A DNA stretch of 6,313 nt from an uncultured Fibrobacterota bacterium (GTDB taxonomy: Bacteria; Fibrobacterota; Chitinivibrionia; Chitinivibrionales; CAIOZP01): contig CAIOZP010000718.1 in assembly GCA_903862805.1 (NCBI GenBank), positions 1 through 6,313 on the forward strand, in the 5' to 3' direction. The notes under the pieces were generated by a model. It had not been told where the DNA came from. It did no database searches and saw nothing but the letters and a program-made list of their open reading frames with translations. Positions within the stretch are counted from its first letter, which is position 1, and each line of letters starts with the position of its first letter. Both the position numbers and the translations under genes were made by a program. Below, piece after piece: positions 1 to 5,090 of this stretch.

Positions 1-2
1 AA

Positions 3-446
3 CCATATTGCAAATTTCATACAAGCAAGCTGAAGAACAGGTTGCTGATTTTGTACATAACATCAAAAAGCAATTACCAGAGCTGGTCAACACCGAGAAT
101 AGTCAGAGTCCATGCTGTGATCGGAGTGCCGGTGGCAAAGTTCGCTACTCATACCGTTTCGGTCAATGAAAAGAATGGCTCTTTCGATACAACAATAACC
201 TTGGCTCCGTCAATTTATGAAACATACGGCTCCATTACAAAAACCTTCTGGAAAATTGTCGCTCCTACCGCCAAGAAAAGTTTTACGGACAGCACCGGTT
301 CTATTTCAACGTACCAATTCAAACCCGATACAGTTGGTACCTGGAAAGTTTTTGTGAAATCGATGGGCAGCGACAGCTCTTGGACAAACTCTGACACATC
401 GATTTGGGCAGATTCCGTAATATATACATTCAAGAAAGTCCCGTAA
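3..446 (+). CDS. 3' end of a gene with a C-terminal Ig/PKD-like beta-sandwich domain (5' end missing or shifted)
   Basis: The frame is open from the left edge to a TAA at 444-446. From about base 129 it reads like a real beta-sandwich domain, with alternating beta-strand segments and the motif FKPDTVGTWKVFV, the 'F.PD..G.w.V.V' signature of PKD/Ig-like domains, followed by a final strand ending YTFKKVP. Such domains usually sit in secreted, surface or tail-fibre proteins and bind partners rather than catalyse. The first 40 or so codons are less convincing. In that stretch the +2 frame (2-169) gives a more protein-like helical segment (KQAEEQVADFVHNIKKQLPEL) ending at TGA 167-169. The gene may therefore be frame-shifted near 100-125, or two genes may abut. 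A TTG at 42 would be a possible but unsupported start; GTG codons at 117 and 126 are alternatives without a Shine-Dalgarno site. Specific function is not recognised. Confidence 0.45.
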   Translation, partial: PYCKFHTSKLKNRLLILYITSKSNYQSWSTPRIVRVHAVIGVPVAKFATHTVSVNEKNGSFDTTITLAPSIYETYGSITKTFWKIVAPTAKKSFTDSTGSISTYQFKPDTVGTWKVFVKSMGSDSSWTNSDTSIWADSVIYTFKKVP

Positions 447-458
447 AAATCGAGGAGA

Positions 459-478
459 CGGAGGGATTTCTCCCTCCG
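459..478 (+). terminator. GC-rich hairpin after the Ig-like gene, possible terminator
   Basis: A perfect 8-bp stem (cggaggga / tccctccg) with a 4-base loop begins 12 bases after the stop codon of the left gene. The nearest T-run (494-498) is 15 bases beyond the stem rather than directly after it, so this is a weak intrinsic terminator or simply a 3'-end stabilising hairpin. Its position right after the stop codon is the main support. Confidence 0.45.
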
Positions 479-810
479 CCACCTGCCCCGCCGTTTTTCC
501 ACTGTATGTTTTCTGTGGTTTGTTTATTATGACTGCATATCTGCGCCCAACGAACATAAATGCCTCAAAACATTCCGCTGCGATACTTCGCCTTCTTGTC
601 AATCACATCCGCAAGCACAGGCCATCATGCCGGGAATATCCGACAGAAGCCCTTTGTTGCTGCATTCGTCGTGAAAATTGTTGTTGTTTTTTGTGGGTCG
701 TTGGCCCCACGCTGTCACTGCAAGACATATATTTGGATCGCTTGGGGCGAAGTGAAAAAACACCTCTTGCAAGACGTTGAAATTTAATAGAATCTTTGAA
801 GCGTTAGAAC
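479..810. other. About 330 bp without a convincing gene
   Basis: Reading frames of 75 to 98 residues exist here on both strands, but they overlap one another, are rich in Cys/His/Arg or lack domain-like patterns, and have no good ribosome site. I see no repeat, no tRNA and no clear promoter. TTTAAT at 783-788 resembles a -10 box, but no -35 hexamer lies at the right distance. If the serine tRNA remnant to the right is an integration scar, this stretch would be the end of an older element rather than ordinary intergenic DNA. Confidence 0.4.
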
Positions 811-813
811 GGG

Positions 814-877
814 TGGCACAGTCTTGAAAACCGCCGGGCGCAAGCCCATGCAGGTTCGAGTCTTGTGTCCTCCGCCA
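814..877 (+). pseudogene. tRNA-Ser(TGA) remnant: 3' half only
   Basis: The 3' half of a class II tRNA is clear. It has the anticodon loop CTTGAAA at 823-829 with anticodon TGA at 825-827, a long variable arm with a 4-bp stem and GCAA loop (836-847), a T arm with loop TTCGAGT (850-866), 3' acceptor strand GTCCTCC (867-873), discriminator G874 and encoded CCA (875-877). The matching 5' acceptor strand GGAGGAC is absent from the 60 bases upstream and no D arm can be folded. The anticodon stem has two A-C mismatches (818/834 and 820/832), so the 5' side does not belong to this 3' side. The molecule should not fold or be charged. The most economical reading is the displaced 3' fragment left by a site-specific integration in the anticodon loop; simple decay of a tRNA gene is the alternative. 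Confidence 0.6.
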
Positions 878-885
878 GATTTACA

Positions 886-959
886 CGGGGCGTAGCGCAG
901 TCCGGTAGCGCGCCTGCTTTGGGAGCAGGATGTCGCAGGTTCAAATCCTGTCGCCCCGA
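886..959 (+). tRNA. tRNA-Pro(TGG)
   Basis: A complete cloverleaf. Acceptor strands CGGGGCG (886-892) and CGCCCCG (952-958) pair fully and the discriminator is A959. The anticodon stem CCTGC/GCAGG encloses the loop TTTGGGA with anticodon TGG, and the T arm has loop TTCAAAT. The 3' CCA is not encoded (the sequence continues AAATT), so it must be added by the tRNA nucleotidyltransferase, unlike the neighbouring tRNA-Arg. It lies 8 bp after the serine tRNA remnant and 15 bp before tRNA-Arg, so the run is probably one transcript. Confidence 0.93.
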
Positions 960-974
960 AATTAATGAGTGTCT

Positions 975-1051
<77 letters not shown>

Positions 1052-1058
1052 GACTTAG

Positions 1059-1093
1059 AGGCCTTGTAATTCAGAGAGTTACAAGGCCTTTTT
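1059..1093 (+). terminator. Terminator of the tRNA run, overlapping the integrase stop codon
   Basis: A perfect 11-bp stem (AGGCCTTGTAA at 1059-1069 with its complement at 1079-1089) with a 9-base loop is followed on the + strand by five T (1089-1093), a good intrinsic terminator for the tRNA transcript. Read on the minus strand there is no U-run after the stem, so it would end integrase mRNA less well. The integrase stop codon (1079-1081) is part of the stem. Confidence 0.8.
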
Positions 1094-2302
1094 AATTCGC
1101 ATGATGTCAATATTTTTTTCTTCCTCACCATTTTTACTCACCATACTTGCAGCGATGTCATTTGCAAAAGTCTTAATCCAAGAAAGATCCAGGATGTAGC
1201 CACCTTTGCGAATCATTAGGGCAAGATCGGCATTGTAATATCTCTGAAATGCCTCCAAGCTTTTCCATCCGCCGATATGCTGAATGTCTGCGGTGTCCCA
1301 CTTTTGGGCTACAAGTGTAAGAACTGCCTCCTGGCGGGTTTTGTGAAAGTTGTAGTCGGTCAGTTTCGCCGTGGTACATGCGCTGGCCCATCTTTTTTTC
1401 AGAGAGAATCTGATTCCCTCGGAAGTTTCATACCCAAGAGGCAGATAGTTTTCTTCCACTCCCCTGTTGAAAAGGTATTCAGCTCCGGACTGTGCCATTT
1501 GTTTCGCGTATGGCATAAATTCTTTCGGGATTACCAAGGTGCGGCCCTCGCCGTTCTTTGTTTCTCCTTCGTGAATCGTGATTGTCTGGGTGAAGACATT
1601 TACATCTGCCATACGGATATTGACGAGTTCCGACATTCTCGCAGGAATCCTACATGCGAAATAATACAAGGGCCGCAACATGGCCGGAAGAACCTTCCAG
1701 AAATCATTTCGCTCATCTCTCGAAAGGGTTCGGAATCGCTTGTTATTTTCAGGCAACAATGGAAACCCAGAGAGATAGTTTTCTGGAATCAATCTGCAAT
1801 AATCGATACCTGTTCTGAATTCATGACAAGCTCTGACTGCTGCTTTCAACATAGCAACGTGCCTGTTGATTGTTGCAGGGGCCATTACTACCTGCTTTTT
1901 ATTTGTCTCCGGTGAGATAGCTTTTCGCTTCTGCTCCCTGTCAACAAATATCGAAAGGCCTCGGTAGGCATCATGAATCGGCAAATGACCAAGTTCGCTT
2001 TTCAGACGGTTAAAGTAAGAGTCCACCCCTGTGAGTGATCGTGATTTGCCGGACTTCTGCGGGAGCGTCTTGTACATCTCAAGTGCTTCGCCAACTGTGC
2101 TAATTGTCAAAGAACCCGTGGATTTGGACTTCATTTCCGCAGCCCATTTTTCACGGGTTTTCATCAGTTCGGAGACTGGCGTTTCTTTCGGGAAGTATCC
2201 CGTCTTGTCGCCGCCTGGAACGAGGTGAACCCTGACAAAAAATCTGCCATCGGCCAATGACCAGATCCCCGTTGCGACTTTCTTTTTCTTTGGTTGCTCC
2301 AT
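1079..2302 (-). CDS. int: Tyrosine-family site-specific integrase
   Basis: A 407-residue integrase, normal size for phage enzymes. The N-terminal 65 or so residues start with MEQPKKKK and resemble an arm-binding domain. A core-binding SAM-like domain lies at about 65-180 (TVGEALEMYK... TINRHVAMLKAAVRAC). The catalytic domain runs from about 190 to 375. Visible active-site residues are Arg222 in ARMSEL, Lys249 in ETKNGEGR, His320 and Arg323 in FHKTR, the GGW variant of the usual GH motif at about 344-346, and the nucleophile in RYYN (Tyr355, possibly 356). It should cut and rejoin attP and attB at the adjacent tRNA-Arg. The frame is open for 35 more codons upstream, but that segment crosses a terminator and promoter and has no ribosome site. 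The ATG at 2302 has AAAGGG about 8 bases upstream, so it is preferred. A 40-residue charged tail follows the catalytic core. Confidence 0.95.
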   Translation of the reverse strand: MEQPKKKKVATGIWSLADGRFFVRVHLVPGGDKTGYFPKETPVSELMKTREKWAAEMKSKSTGSLTISTVGEALEMYKTLPQKSGKSRSLTGVDSYFNRLKSELGHLPIHDAYRGLSIFVDREQKRKAISPETNKKQVVMAPATINRHVAMLKAAVRACHEFRTGIDYCRLIPENYLSGFPLLPENNKRFRTLSRDERNDFWKVLPAMLRPLYYFACRIPARMSELVNIRMADVNVFTQTITIHEGETKNGEGRTLVIPKEFMPYAKQMAQSGAEYLFNRGVEENYLPLGYETSEGIRFSLKKRWASACTTAKLTDYNFHKTRQEAVLTLVAQKWDTADIQHIGGWKSLEAFQRYYNADLALMIRKGGYILDLSWIKTFANDIAASMVSKNGEEEKNIDIMRIKKAL

Positions 2303-2332
2303 ACAGCAGCCCTTTCCAGTCGCGCCGTTGGG

Positions 2333-2362
2333 AATATCAATCCGCGGCGCGTGAGGTGTCAA
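2333..2362 (-). promoter_or_regulatory. Candidate integrase promoter
   Basis: On the minus strand a perfect TTGACA (2362-2357) is followed after 18 bp by GATATT (2338-2333), four of six matches to the -10 consensus. A transcript would begin near 2325, about 25 bases before the integrase ATG at 2302. It starts immediately after the poly-U of the upstream terminator, which is where a separate integrase promoter would be needed. Not proven by sequence alone. Confidence 0.5.
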
Positions 2363-2402
2363 AAAAAGGGGAACACTTCTGTCTCGGGAAATGTCCCCCT
2401 TT
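2361..2402 (-). terminator. Intrinsic terminator of the minus-strand operon
   Basis: A 15-bp stem (2365-2379 with 2388-2402) with an 8-base loop is followed by a run of seven U in minus-strand RNA (2367-2361). Two positions (2372/2395 and 2376/2391) pair as G-U only in minus-strand RNA; on the + strand they would be A-C mismatches. This shows the direction of the terminator. It lies 21 bases after the stop of the 42-residue peptide gene and separates the operon from integrase. Confidence 0.85.
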
Positions 2403-2422
2403 CGCATTTTGTCAATACGGAA

Positions 2423-2551
2423 TCAGCAGCCTTTGGGACTGCGGCCACTCTTTGAAACAACTGCACTCTTGGCCTTCGGTGCGCTCTTTGTCATCGCGCC
2501 GGGCTTTGCAGGGCTGCTTTTCTTGGGTGGTGCTACGGTAGTCTTTGGCAT
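2423..2551 (-). CDS. Small basic Lys/Pro/Ala/Ser-rich peptide (42 aa), histone-tail-like composition
   Basis: A 42-residue open frame with an excellent ribosome site (AAAGGAGG, 6 bases before ATG) and its own terminator just downstream. It holds nine Lys and one Arg with no Asp or Glu, plus seven Pro, seven Ser and six Ala, giving a net charge near +10. Segments such as SSPAKPG, SAPKAKSA and SPKG resemble the disordered tails of histone H1 and of bacterial H1-like proteins. It ends in a Cys. It should be disordered and could bind DNA or RNA non-specifically, but that is inferred from composition alone. It is the last gene of the operon, 51 bp after the excisionase-like gene. No homologue is recognised; a non-functional remnant of a longer basic protein cannot be excluded. 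Confidence 0.65.
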   Translation of the reverse strand: MPKTTVAPPKKSSPAKPGAMTKSAPKAKSAVVSKSGRSPKGC

Positions 2552-2556
2552 ATATG

Positions 2557-2564
2557 CCTCCTTT
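2557..2564 (-). promoter_or_regulatory. Strong Shine-Dalgarno site of the 42-aa gene
   Basis: AAAGGAGG on the minus strand is the best ribosome site in the window. Its placement 5 bases before the ATG at 2551 is the main reason for calling this short gene. Confidence 0.7.
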
Positions 2565-2602
2565 ATTCTCCCGCTGTCAAGGGCCGCGAGTTCGCCCACT
2601 GT

Positions 2603-2785
2603 TTATCGTTCGACTGGAATGTTTCTTCCAAGGTTTCGCATTTGCATGATGTCTTCGCGACGGTATCGAACCAGCCTGCCGACCTTGTATCTGCCGGTGG
2701 TGATTCCTGCTGCGGTGTTCTTCGAGATATTGAGAACCTTCATCAGATCCTCGATTGTGAAATCTGGTTCAATTGTCTTCGACAT
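2603..2785 (-). CDS. Excisionase-type winged helix-turn-helix protein
   Basis: Sixty residues with the layout of the MerR/excisionase helix-turn-helix family. FTIEDLMKVLNISKNTA (about 9-25) supplies the HTH. The segment that usually reads 'G.....r.GrryRf...dl..w' appears as KVGRLVRYRREDIMQMR (about 34-50), forming the wing and last helix. In phages such proteins serve as excisionases (Xis), which bend att DNA and steer integrase to excision, or as small transcription regulators. It is separated from integrase only by the 42-residue gene, which favours excisionase. The start codon overlaps the end of the previous gene by 17 bp, so translational coupling is likely; the ribosome site is weak. 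The shorter wing and the IPVER tail are not diagnostic. Confidence 0.72.
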   Translation of the reverse strand: MSKTIEPDFTIEDLMKVLNISKNTAAGITTGRYKVGRLVRYRREDIMQMRNLGRNIPVER

Positions 2786-3026
2786 TTCCGGCCTGCCAGC
2801 GAAGAATCATTTTTTGCCAGTCGTAACCGGCTTTTTTCAGTCGCTTGACAACAGGTAAAAGACGGAGCGGTCGGTAGTACCATTTGTCAAGCGACTCAAC
2901 GGCACGTTGAAATTTTCCGGCCGTTGCCAGAATGTCTTGAACTACAATCGCGTTGAATTCGGAGTTGGTATCCAGATCGCGGCGCATCTGCGACATTGAA
3001 ATACTGCGTCGAATTTTGCGGCTCAT
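2769..3026 (-). CDS. Hypothetical small phage protein (85 aa)
   Basis: Function not recognised. The 85-residue product is basic at the N-terminus (MSRKIRRSISMSQMRRDL) and predicted helical through most of its length. The aromatic segment LDKWYYRPLRLLPVVKRLKKAGYDW (about 46-70) could pack as a small helical domain; there is no signal peptide, membrane segment or Cys motif. AGAGGTG about 6 bases before the ATG at 3026 supports this start, and the ATG overlaps the preceding stop codon as ATGA. Its last 17 bp overlap the excisionase-like gene. Its place between early genes suggests an accessory role in the lysogeny/recombination region, but nothing more can be said from sequence. Confidence 0.72.
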   Translation of the reverse strand: MSRKIRRSISMSQMRRDLDTNSEFNAIVVQDILATAGKFQRAVESLDKWYYRPLRLLPVVKRLKKAGYDWQKMILRWQAGNVEDN

Positions 3027-3217
3027 AACGGCACCTCTTTCTTACGCCGATAGAAGCGATTCGCTACCCGATTCGGGTCTTTGCGTGGCGGACGTGCGCA
3101 AGCGAAAAAGGCTTCTGCATCTTGAAGCGTTAAACCGCAAGATTTGAGAATGAATTCTGCTTTTTCTTTTTGAATTACCTCGTCGTAATAAGAGTCTGTT
3201 CGTCGCGTTTGTGCCAT
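3023..3217 (-). CDS. Hypothetical small basic phage protein (64 aa)
   Basis: Function not recognised. The product has a helical first half (DEVIQKEKAEFILKSCGLTLQDAEAFFACA) with the feel of a short helix-turn-helix-like or helical-hairpin domain. A very basic end (RPPRKDPNR, RFYRRKKE) could contact nucleic acid. Two starts are possible: the ATG at 3217, 10 bases after AGGAG, and a TTG two codons earlier, only 4 bases after it. The ATG is preferred because other genes here also use spacings of 8 to 11 bases. Its TGA is part of the ATGA that starts the next gene, so the two are translationally coupled. It begins 36 bp after the Cys-rich gene. Confidence 0.72.
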   Translation of the reverse strand: MAQTRRTDSYYDEVIQKEKAEFILKSCGLTLQDAEAFFACARPPRKDPNRVANRFYRRKKEVPL

Positions 3218-3253
3218 GCTCAATAGTCTCCTTTTGTCAATGGATGTTTGTTG

Positions 3254-3427
3254 TTATTCGTCTTCACCGATAGTGCATCTTTTGGTATCCAAGCTGTCGA
3301 AAAAATCCTGCTCCCAACGTGTATCTTGAGCCGAAGATAGAAAGCCGATATGTCTTTCGCATTCGTCAATCTTCGGGCATTCGGAAGACGTGCAAAATGT
3401 TCGGTCGGTGTGGGTTATAGGTGTCAT
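3254..3427 (-). CDS. Cys-rich small protein, possible metal-binding (57 aa)
   Basis: The frame is open up to an ATG at 3502, but that start would overlap the resolvase gene by 79 bp. The ATG at 3427 forms an ATGA overlap with the resolvase stop codon, the same coupling used elsewhere in this operon, and puts the conserved-looking part near the N-terminus. Residues 11 to 25 read FCTSSECPKIDECER, three Cys in a C-x4-C-x5-C pattern followed by Arg-His, and a fourth Cys lies near residue 51 (KRCTIG). Small phage early proteins with this pattern are often suspected zinc-binders; a defined function is not known to me. The second half is acidic and ends GEDE. Confidence 0.62.
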   Translation of the reverse strand: MTPITHTDRTFCTSSECPKIDECERHIGFLSSAQDTRWEQDFFDSLDTKRCTIGEDE

Positions 3428-3873
3428 TTCACCGCTTCCCATTTCAATCCAAAGACCAACATAGCAGCGTCCCGCGAATGCTCTGATGATCGTTTGTTCC
3501 ATCCCGTCAATTTTCCAAACATGACAGCGTCCAGTTTTGTATTGCTGTTTTTTGTTGGTTTTGAAGCGAGAAAAGGAATGCTATTCCTCTTACAGAATTC
3601 AATCCAAAGCAGACCTTCTTTTTTGTTCATTCCGACATTCTGCGCGATTTTTATCATCTCGCCTTTCGTAGCACCGGGACGAATAAATACGGGGCGATTC
3701 TGGCTTGGATCTTCAATAACACTCTTGATTTCATAGCCTTTTTTAAGCTGTCTAAGAATGCTTGATGCAGACCAGAAATCAGTGGTTATTAATCCAATAA
3801 GCCGCTCGGAATCTGTGTTGTAAACTGCTACCCCGGTATGTACACCGGGGTCAATGCCAATTAGGAGTTTCAC
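3424..3873 (-). CDS. RuvC-like Holliday junction resolvase (RNase H fold)
   Basis: The 149-residue protein begins MKLLIGIDPGVHTGVAV, the first beta-strand of RuvC/RNase H-fold nucleases with catalytic Asp8. The second acidic strand is SVIEDP (Glu54), and the C-terminal helix carries EHSRDAAMLV with Asp135, matching the 'EH..DA..' end of this family. These acidic residues bind the metal ions that cut DNA four-way junctions. Length fits phage RuvC-like enzymes, slightly shorter than cellular RuvC (about 170). It is expected to resolve recombination or replication junctions before packaging. The start is GTG at 3873, two bases after the preceding stop, with only a weak ribosome site, so coupling to the upstream gene is likely. 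There is no RuvA or RuvB nearby. Another RNase H-fold nuclease role is possible but less likely. Confidence 0.85.
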   Translation of the reverse strand: MKLLIGIDPGVHTGVAVYNTDSERLIGLITTDFWSASSILRQLKKGYEIKSVIEDPSQNRPVFIRPGATKGEMIKIAQNVGMNKKEGLLWIEFCKRNSIPFLASKPTKNSNTKLDAVMFGKLTGWNKRSSEHSRDAAMLVFGLKWEAVK

Positions 3874-3875
3874 GA

Positions 3876-4364
3876 TTATTTGTCCAGGTCAAGATCGTCA
3901 TCGTTAGGATCTTCTTCGTCCTTCGATCCATCTGGCATCTGGAATGTTTCGGCTGGAACAACCTCAACAACTTCGGGCTGTTTGCTTCCTTCGGGGATCG
4001 GTACCGGCCCGTCTTCGTTTCCGAAATCCAGCCACTCTTTGCGCTCTCTGTCACTAATAGTCTCAGTCGTAACAAGTTCGCCAGTGTCAGTGCGGAAAAA
4101 CGTCTTTACACCATGCTCGAAATCATACTGAATACTGCACTCAACTTCTCTTGTCTCGAAGCCGTTTGATATTGAAGTCGAATAACGGTTGATTTCTTCC
4201 TCGGCGCTGGTGATCTCGCTTTTGATCTGATCCTGTGCCGACTTCAAGCGCGTTTCCGCACTCCTTTTGTGCTCGACCGCACGAGCGATTTCGCGGGAAT
4301 AGTGGAGCCTGTCCGAGTCGGTGAGGATGCACTGTAGCTGTCTTTTCGATGTTGTTGGACGCAT
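3876..4364 (-). CDS. Conserved phage coiled-coil protein of unknown function (162 aa)
   Basis: Residues 12 to 65 (ILTDSDRLHYSREIARAVEH through EITSAEEEINRYSTSIS) form a long charged helix, probably a coiled coil. This is followed by a small beta region (VECSIQYDFEHGVKTFFRTDTGELV) and an acidic disordered tail ending DDDLDLDK. I recognise this arrangement, with 'LTd.er..y.r.ia', 'v.c...yd...g.k...R.DTGE.v', as an uncharacterised family that often accompanies phage recombination genes; no biochemical role is established. AGGAG lies 11 bases before the ATG at 4364. The acidic tail echoes the SSB acidic tip and might mimic DNA or compete for SSB partners, which is speculation. The first 120 bp overlap another frame (see the next upstream gene). 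Confidence 0.72.
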   Translation of the reverse strand: MRPTTSKRQLQCILTDSDRLHYSREIARAVEHKRSAETRLKSAQDQIKSEITSAEEEINRYSTSISNGFETREVECSIQYDFEHGVKTFFRTDTGELVTTETISDRERKEWLDFGNEDGPVPIPEGSKQPEVVEVVPAETFQMPDGSKDEEDPNDDDLDLDK

Positions 4365-4537
4365 AGTTTTTCTATCTCCTTCATTTGGGCCTTAATGATC
4401 GGCCGTTGTTGGTGTTCTTCCGGATAGGTGGCAAGTTCCTTCCGGAAGATTTCAAGTTGTTTCTCTGGAGCGAGGTGCTGGAATGCTTCTGCATTTTTGC
4501 GATCCTCGGCGCTCCAGAGTTCATCGCGTTTTGTCAA
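4244..4537 (-). CDS. Hypothetical helical protein overlapping the next gene by 121 bp
   Basis: Residues 1 to 57 (MTKRDELWSAEDRKNAEAF through AQMKEIEK) read like a genuine charged helical protein. The last 40 residues are Ser/Thr/Arg-rich without pattern, as expected of a frame that is only an alternate reading of the following gene. The start appears to be TTG at 4537, 7 bases after the SSB stop, with no clear ribosome site; no in-frame ATG exists before codon 50. Either the two genes truly overlap by 121 bp, or a frame change near 4365-4395 joins these 57 residues to the coiled-coil protein. Function is not recognised. Confidence 0.5.
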   Translation of the reverse strand: MTKRDELWSAEDRKNAEAFQHLAPEKQLEIFRKELATYPEEHQQRPIIKAQMKEIEKLCVQQHRKDSYSASSPTRTGSTIPAKSLVRSSTKGVRKRA

Positions 4538-4544
4538 GATCAGA

Positions 4545-5084
4545 TCAGAACGGAAGATCGTCGTCGGTAATCGTTGGCGCGTTGTCAGGACGTCCGGAAT
4601 AGTCGGTCAATGGCGTTTGCGCATCGGGATTTTCCGCGAGTTTTTCCGGCTCGAATTTCACTCCCTCGGCGCGTGCCTTTGCCGCTTGGTTTGCTGCGAT
4701 TCCGGAAAATTTTGACTCGAGTTGCGCCACGATTCCGGCATTAGCTTTAGCGACCGGTTTGGATTCCCGATTGATGTATTTAGCGCGGAGATAGTTCTTT
4801 CCCTTGTATTCTTCATACTCGCAGGCGGCTACGCATTTCTTTCCGCTAAGAATAGGATTGAGCAATTCGGAAAGTTTTCCGGCCCATCCGAACACGTCGT
4901 ACAAGGTTTTGAAAGTCTTCTCCGATGCTTTGTCGGAAAGCCACAAGTCAGCATCGATTGTTTGAAGATTCTTGTCGGCATCGGCATACTGCAATTTCAG
5001 TTTTACCGATGGAGTGCCCTTCTCTTTGGAAGTTGCCAAAGTGTTTTCAAGCACCGTGCAATTCAGGTAAATGTAGTTACTCAC
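4545..5084 (-). CDS. Single-stranded DNA-binding protein (phage SSB-like, acidic tip DDDLPF)
   Basis: A 179-residue protein. The first 115 or so residues are rich in beta-strands (YIYLNCTVLENT, SVKLKLQYAD, IDADLWLS, KKCVAACEYEEYKGKNYLRAKYI), consistent with an OB fold. A flexible Ala/Lys/Pro linker follows, and the chain ends DDDLPF, nearly identical to the DDDIPF tip of bacterial SSB that recruits repair proteins. It should coat ssDNA and hand it to partners. Its position directly after a Sak4-like ATPase is informative: Sak4 of phage HK620 is known to need its cognate SSB for annealing. The start is GTG at 5084, with AGGAG 9 bases upstream inside the end of the ATPase gene. The fold assignment comes from pattern and context, as sequence identity to classical SSB is low. 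Confidence 0.8.
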   Translation of the reverse strand: MSNYIYLNCTVLENTLATSKEKGTPSVKLKLQYADADKNLQTIDADLWLSDKASEKTFKTLYDVFGWAGKLSELLNPILSGKKCVAACEYEEYKGKNYLRAKYINRESKPVAKANAGIVAQLESKFSGIAANQAAKARAEGVKFEPEKLAENPDAQTPLTDYSGRPDNAPTITDDDLPF

Positions 5085-5090
5085 GTCCGT

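Noticed and set aside
520..787. Two overlapping + strand frames of 75 and 86 residues before the tRNAs
   Set aside because: No ribosome site, no domain-like pattern, and they overlap one another in different frames; treated as noncoding.
1277..1915. 212-residue open frame on the + strand inside the integrase gene
   Set aside because: Shadow of the integrase: full overlap with a gene having all catalytic motifs; the product is Cys/His/Phe-rich with no ribosome site.
2303..2407. 35-codon N-terminal extension of integrase
   Set aside because: It would be encoded across the operon terminator and the candidate integrase promoter, has no ribosome site, and adds no family feature.
2391..2858. 155-residue + strand frame with hydrophobic N-terminal stretch that looks like membrane segments
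   Set aside because: Antisense to the 42-residue basic peptide, the excisionase-like gene and part of the 85-residue gene; the hydrophobicity arises from reading Lys/Ala codons backwards.
3232..3240. TTGACAAAA motif on the minus strand, also at 2407-2415 and 4529-4537, considered as a repeated promoter or operator
   Set aside because: No matching -10 boxes at consistent spacing and no larger palindrome; one copy simply contains a TTG start codon. Likely chance.
3428..3502. Upstream ATG (3502) for the Cys-rich protein
   Set aside because: Would overlap the resolvase by 79 bp; the ATGA start at 3427 matches the coupling used throughout the operon.
3880..4131. Ser-rich + strand frame of 83 residues
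   Set aside because: Antisense reading of the acidic tail of the coiled-coil protein; Ser runs come from reversed Asp/Glu codons.
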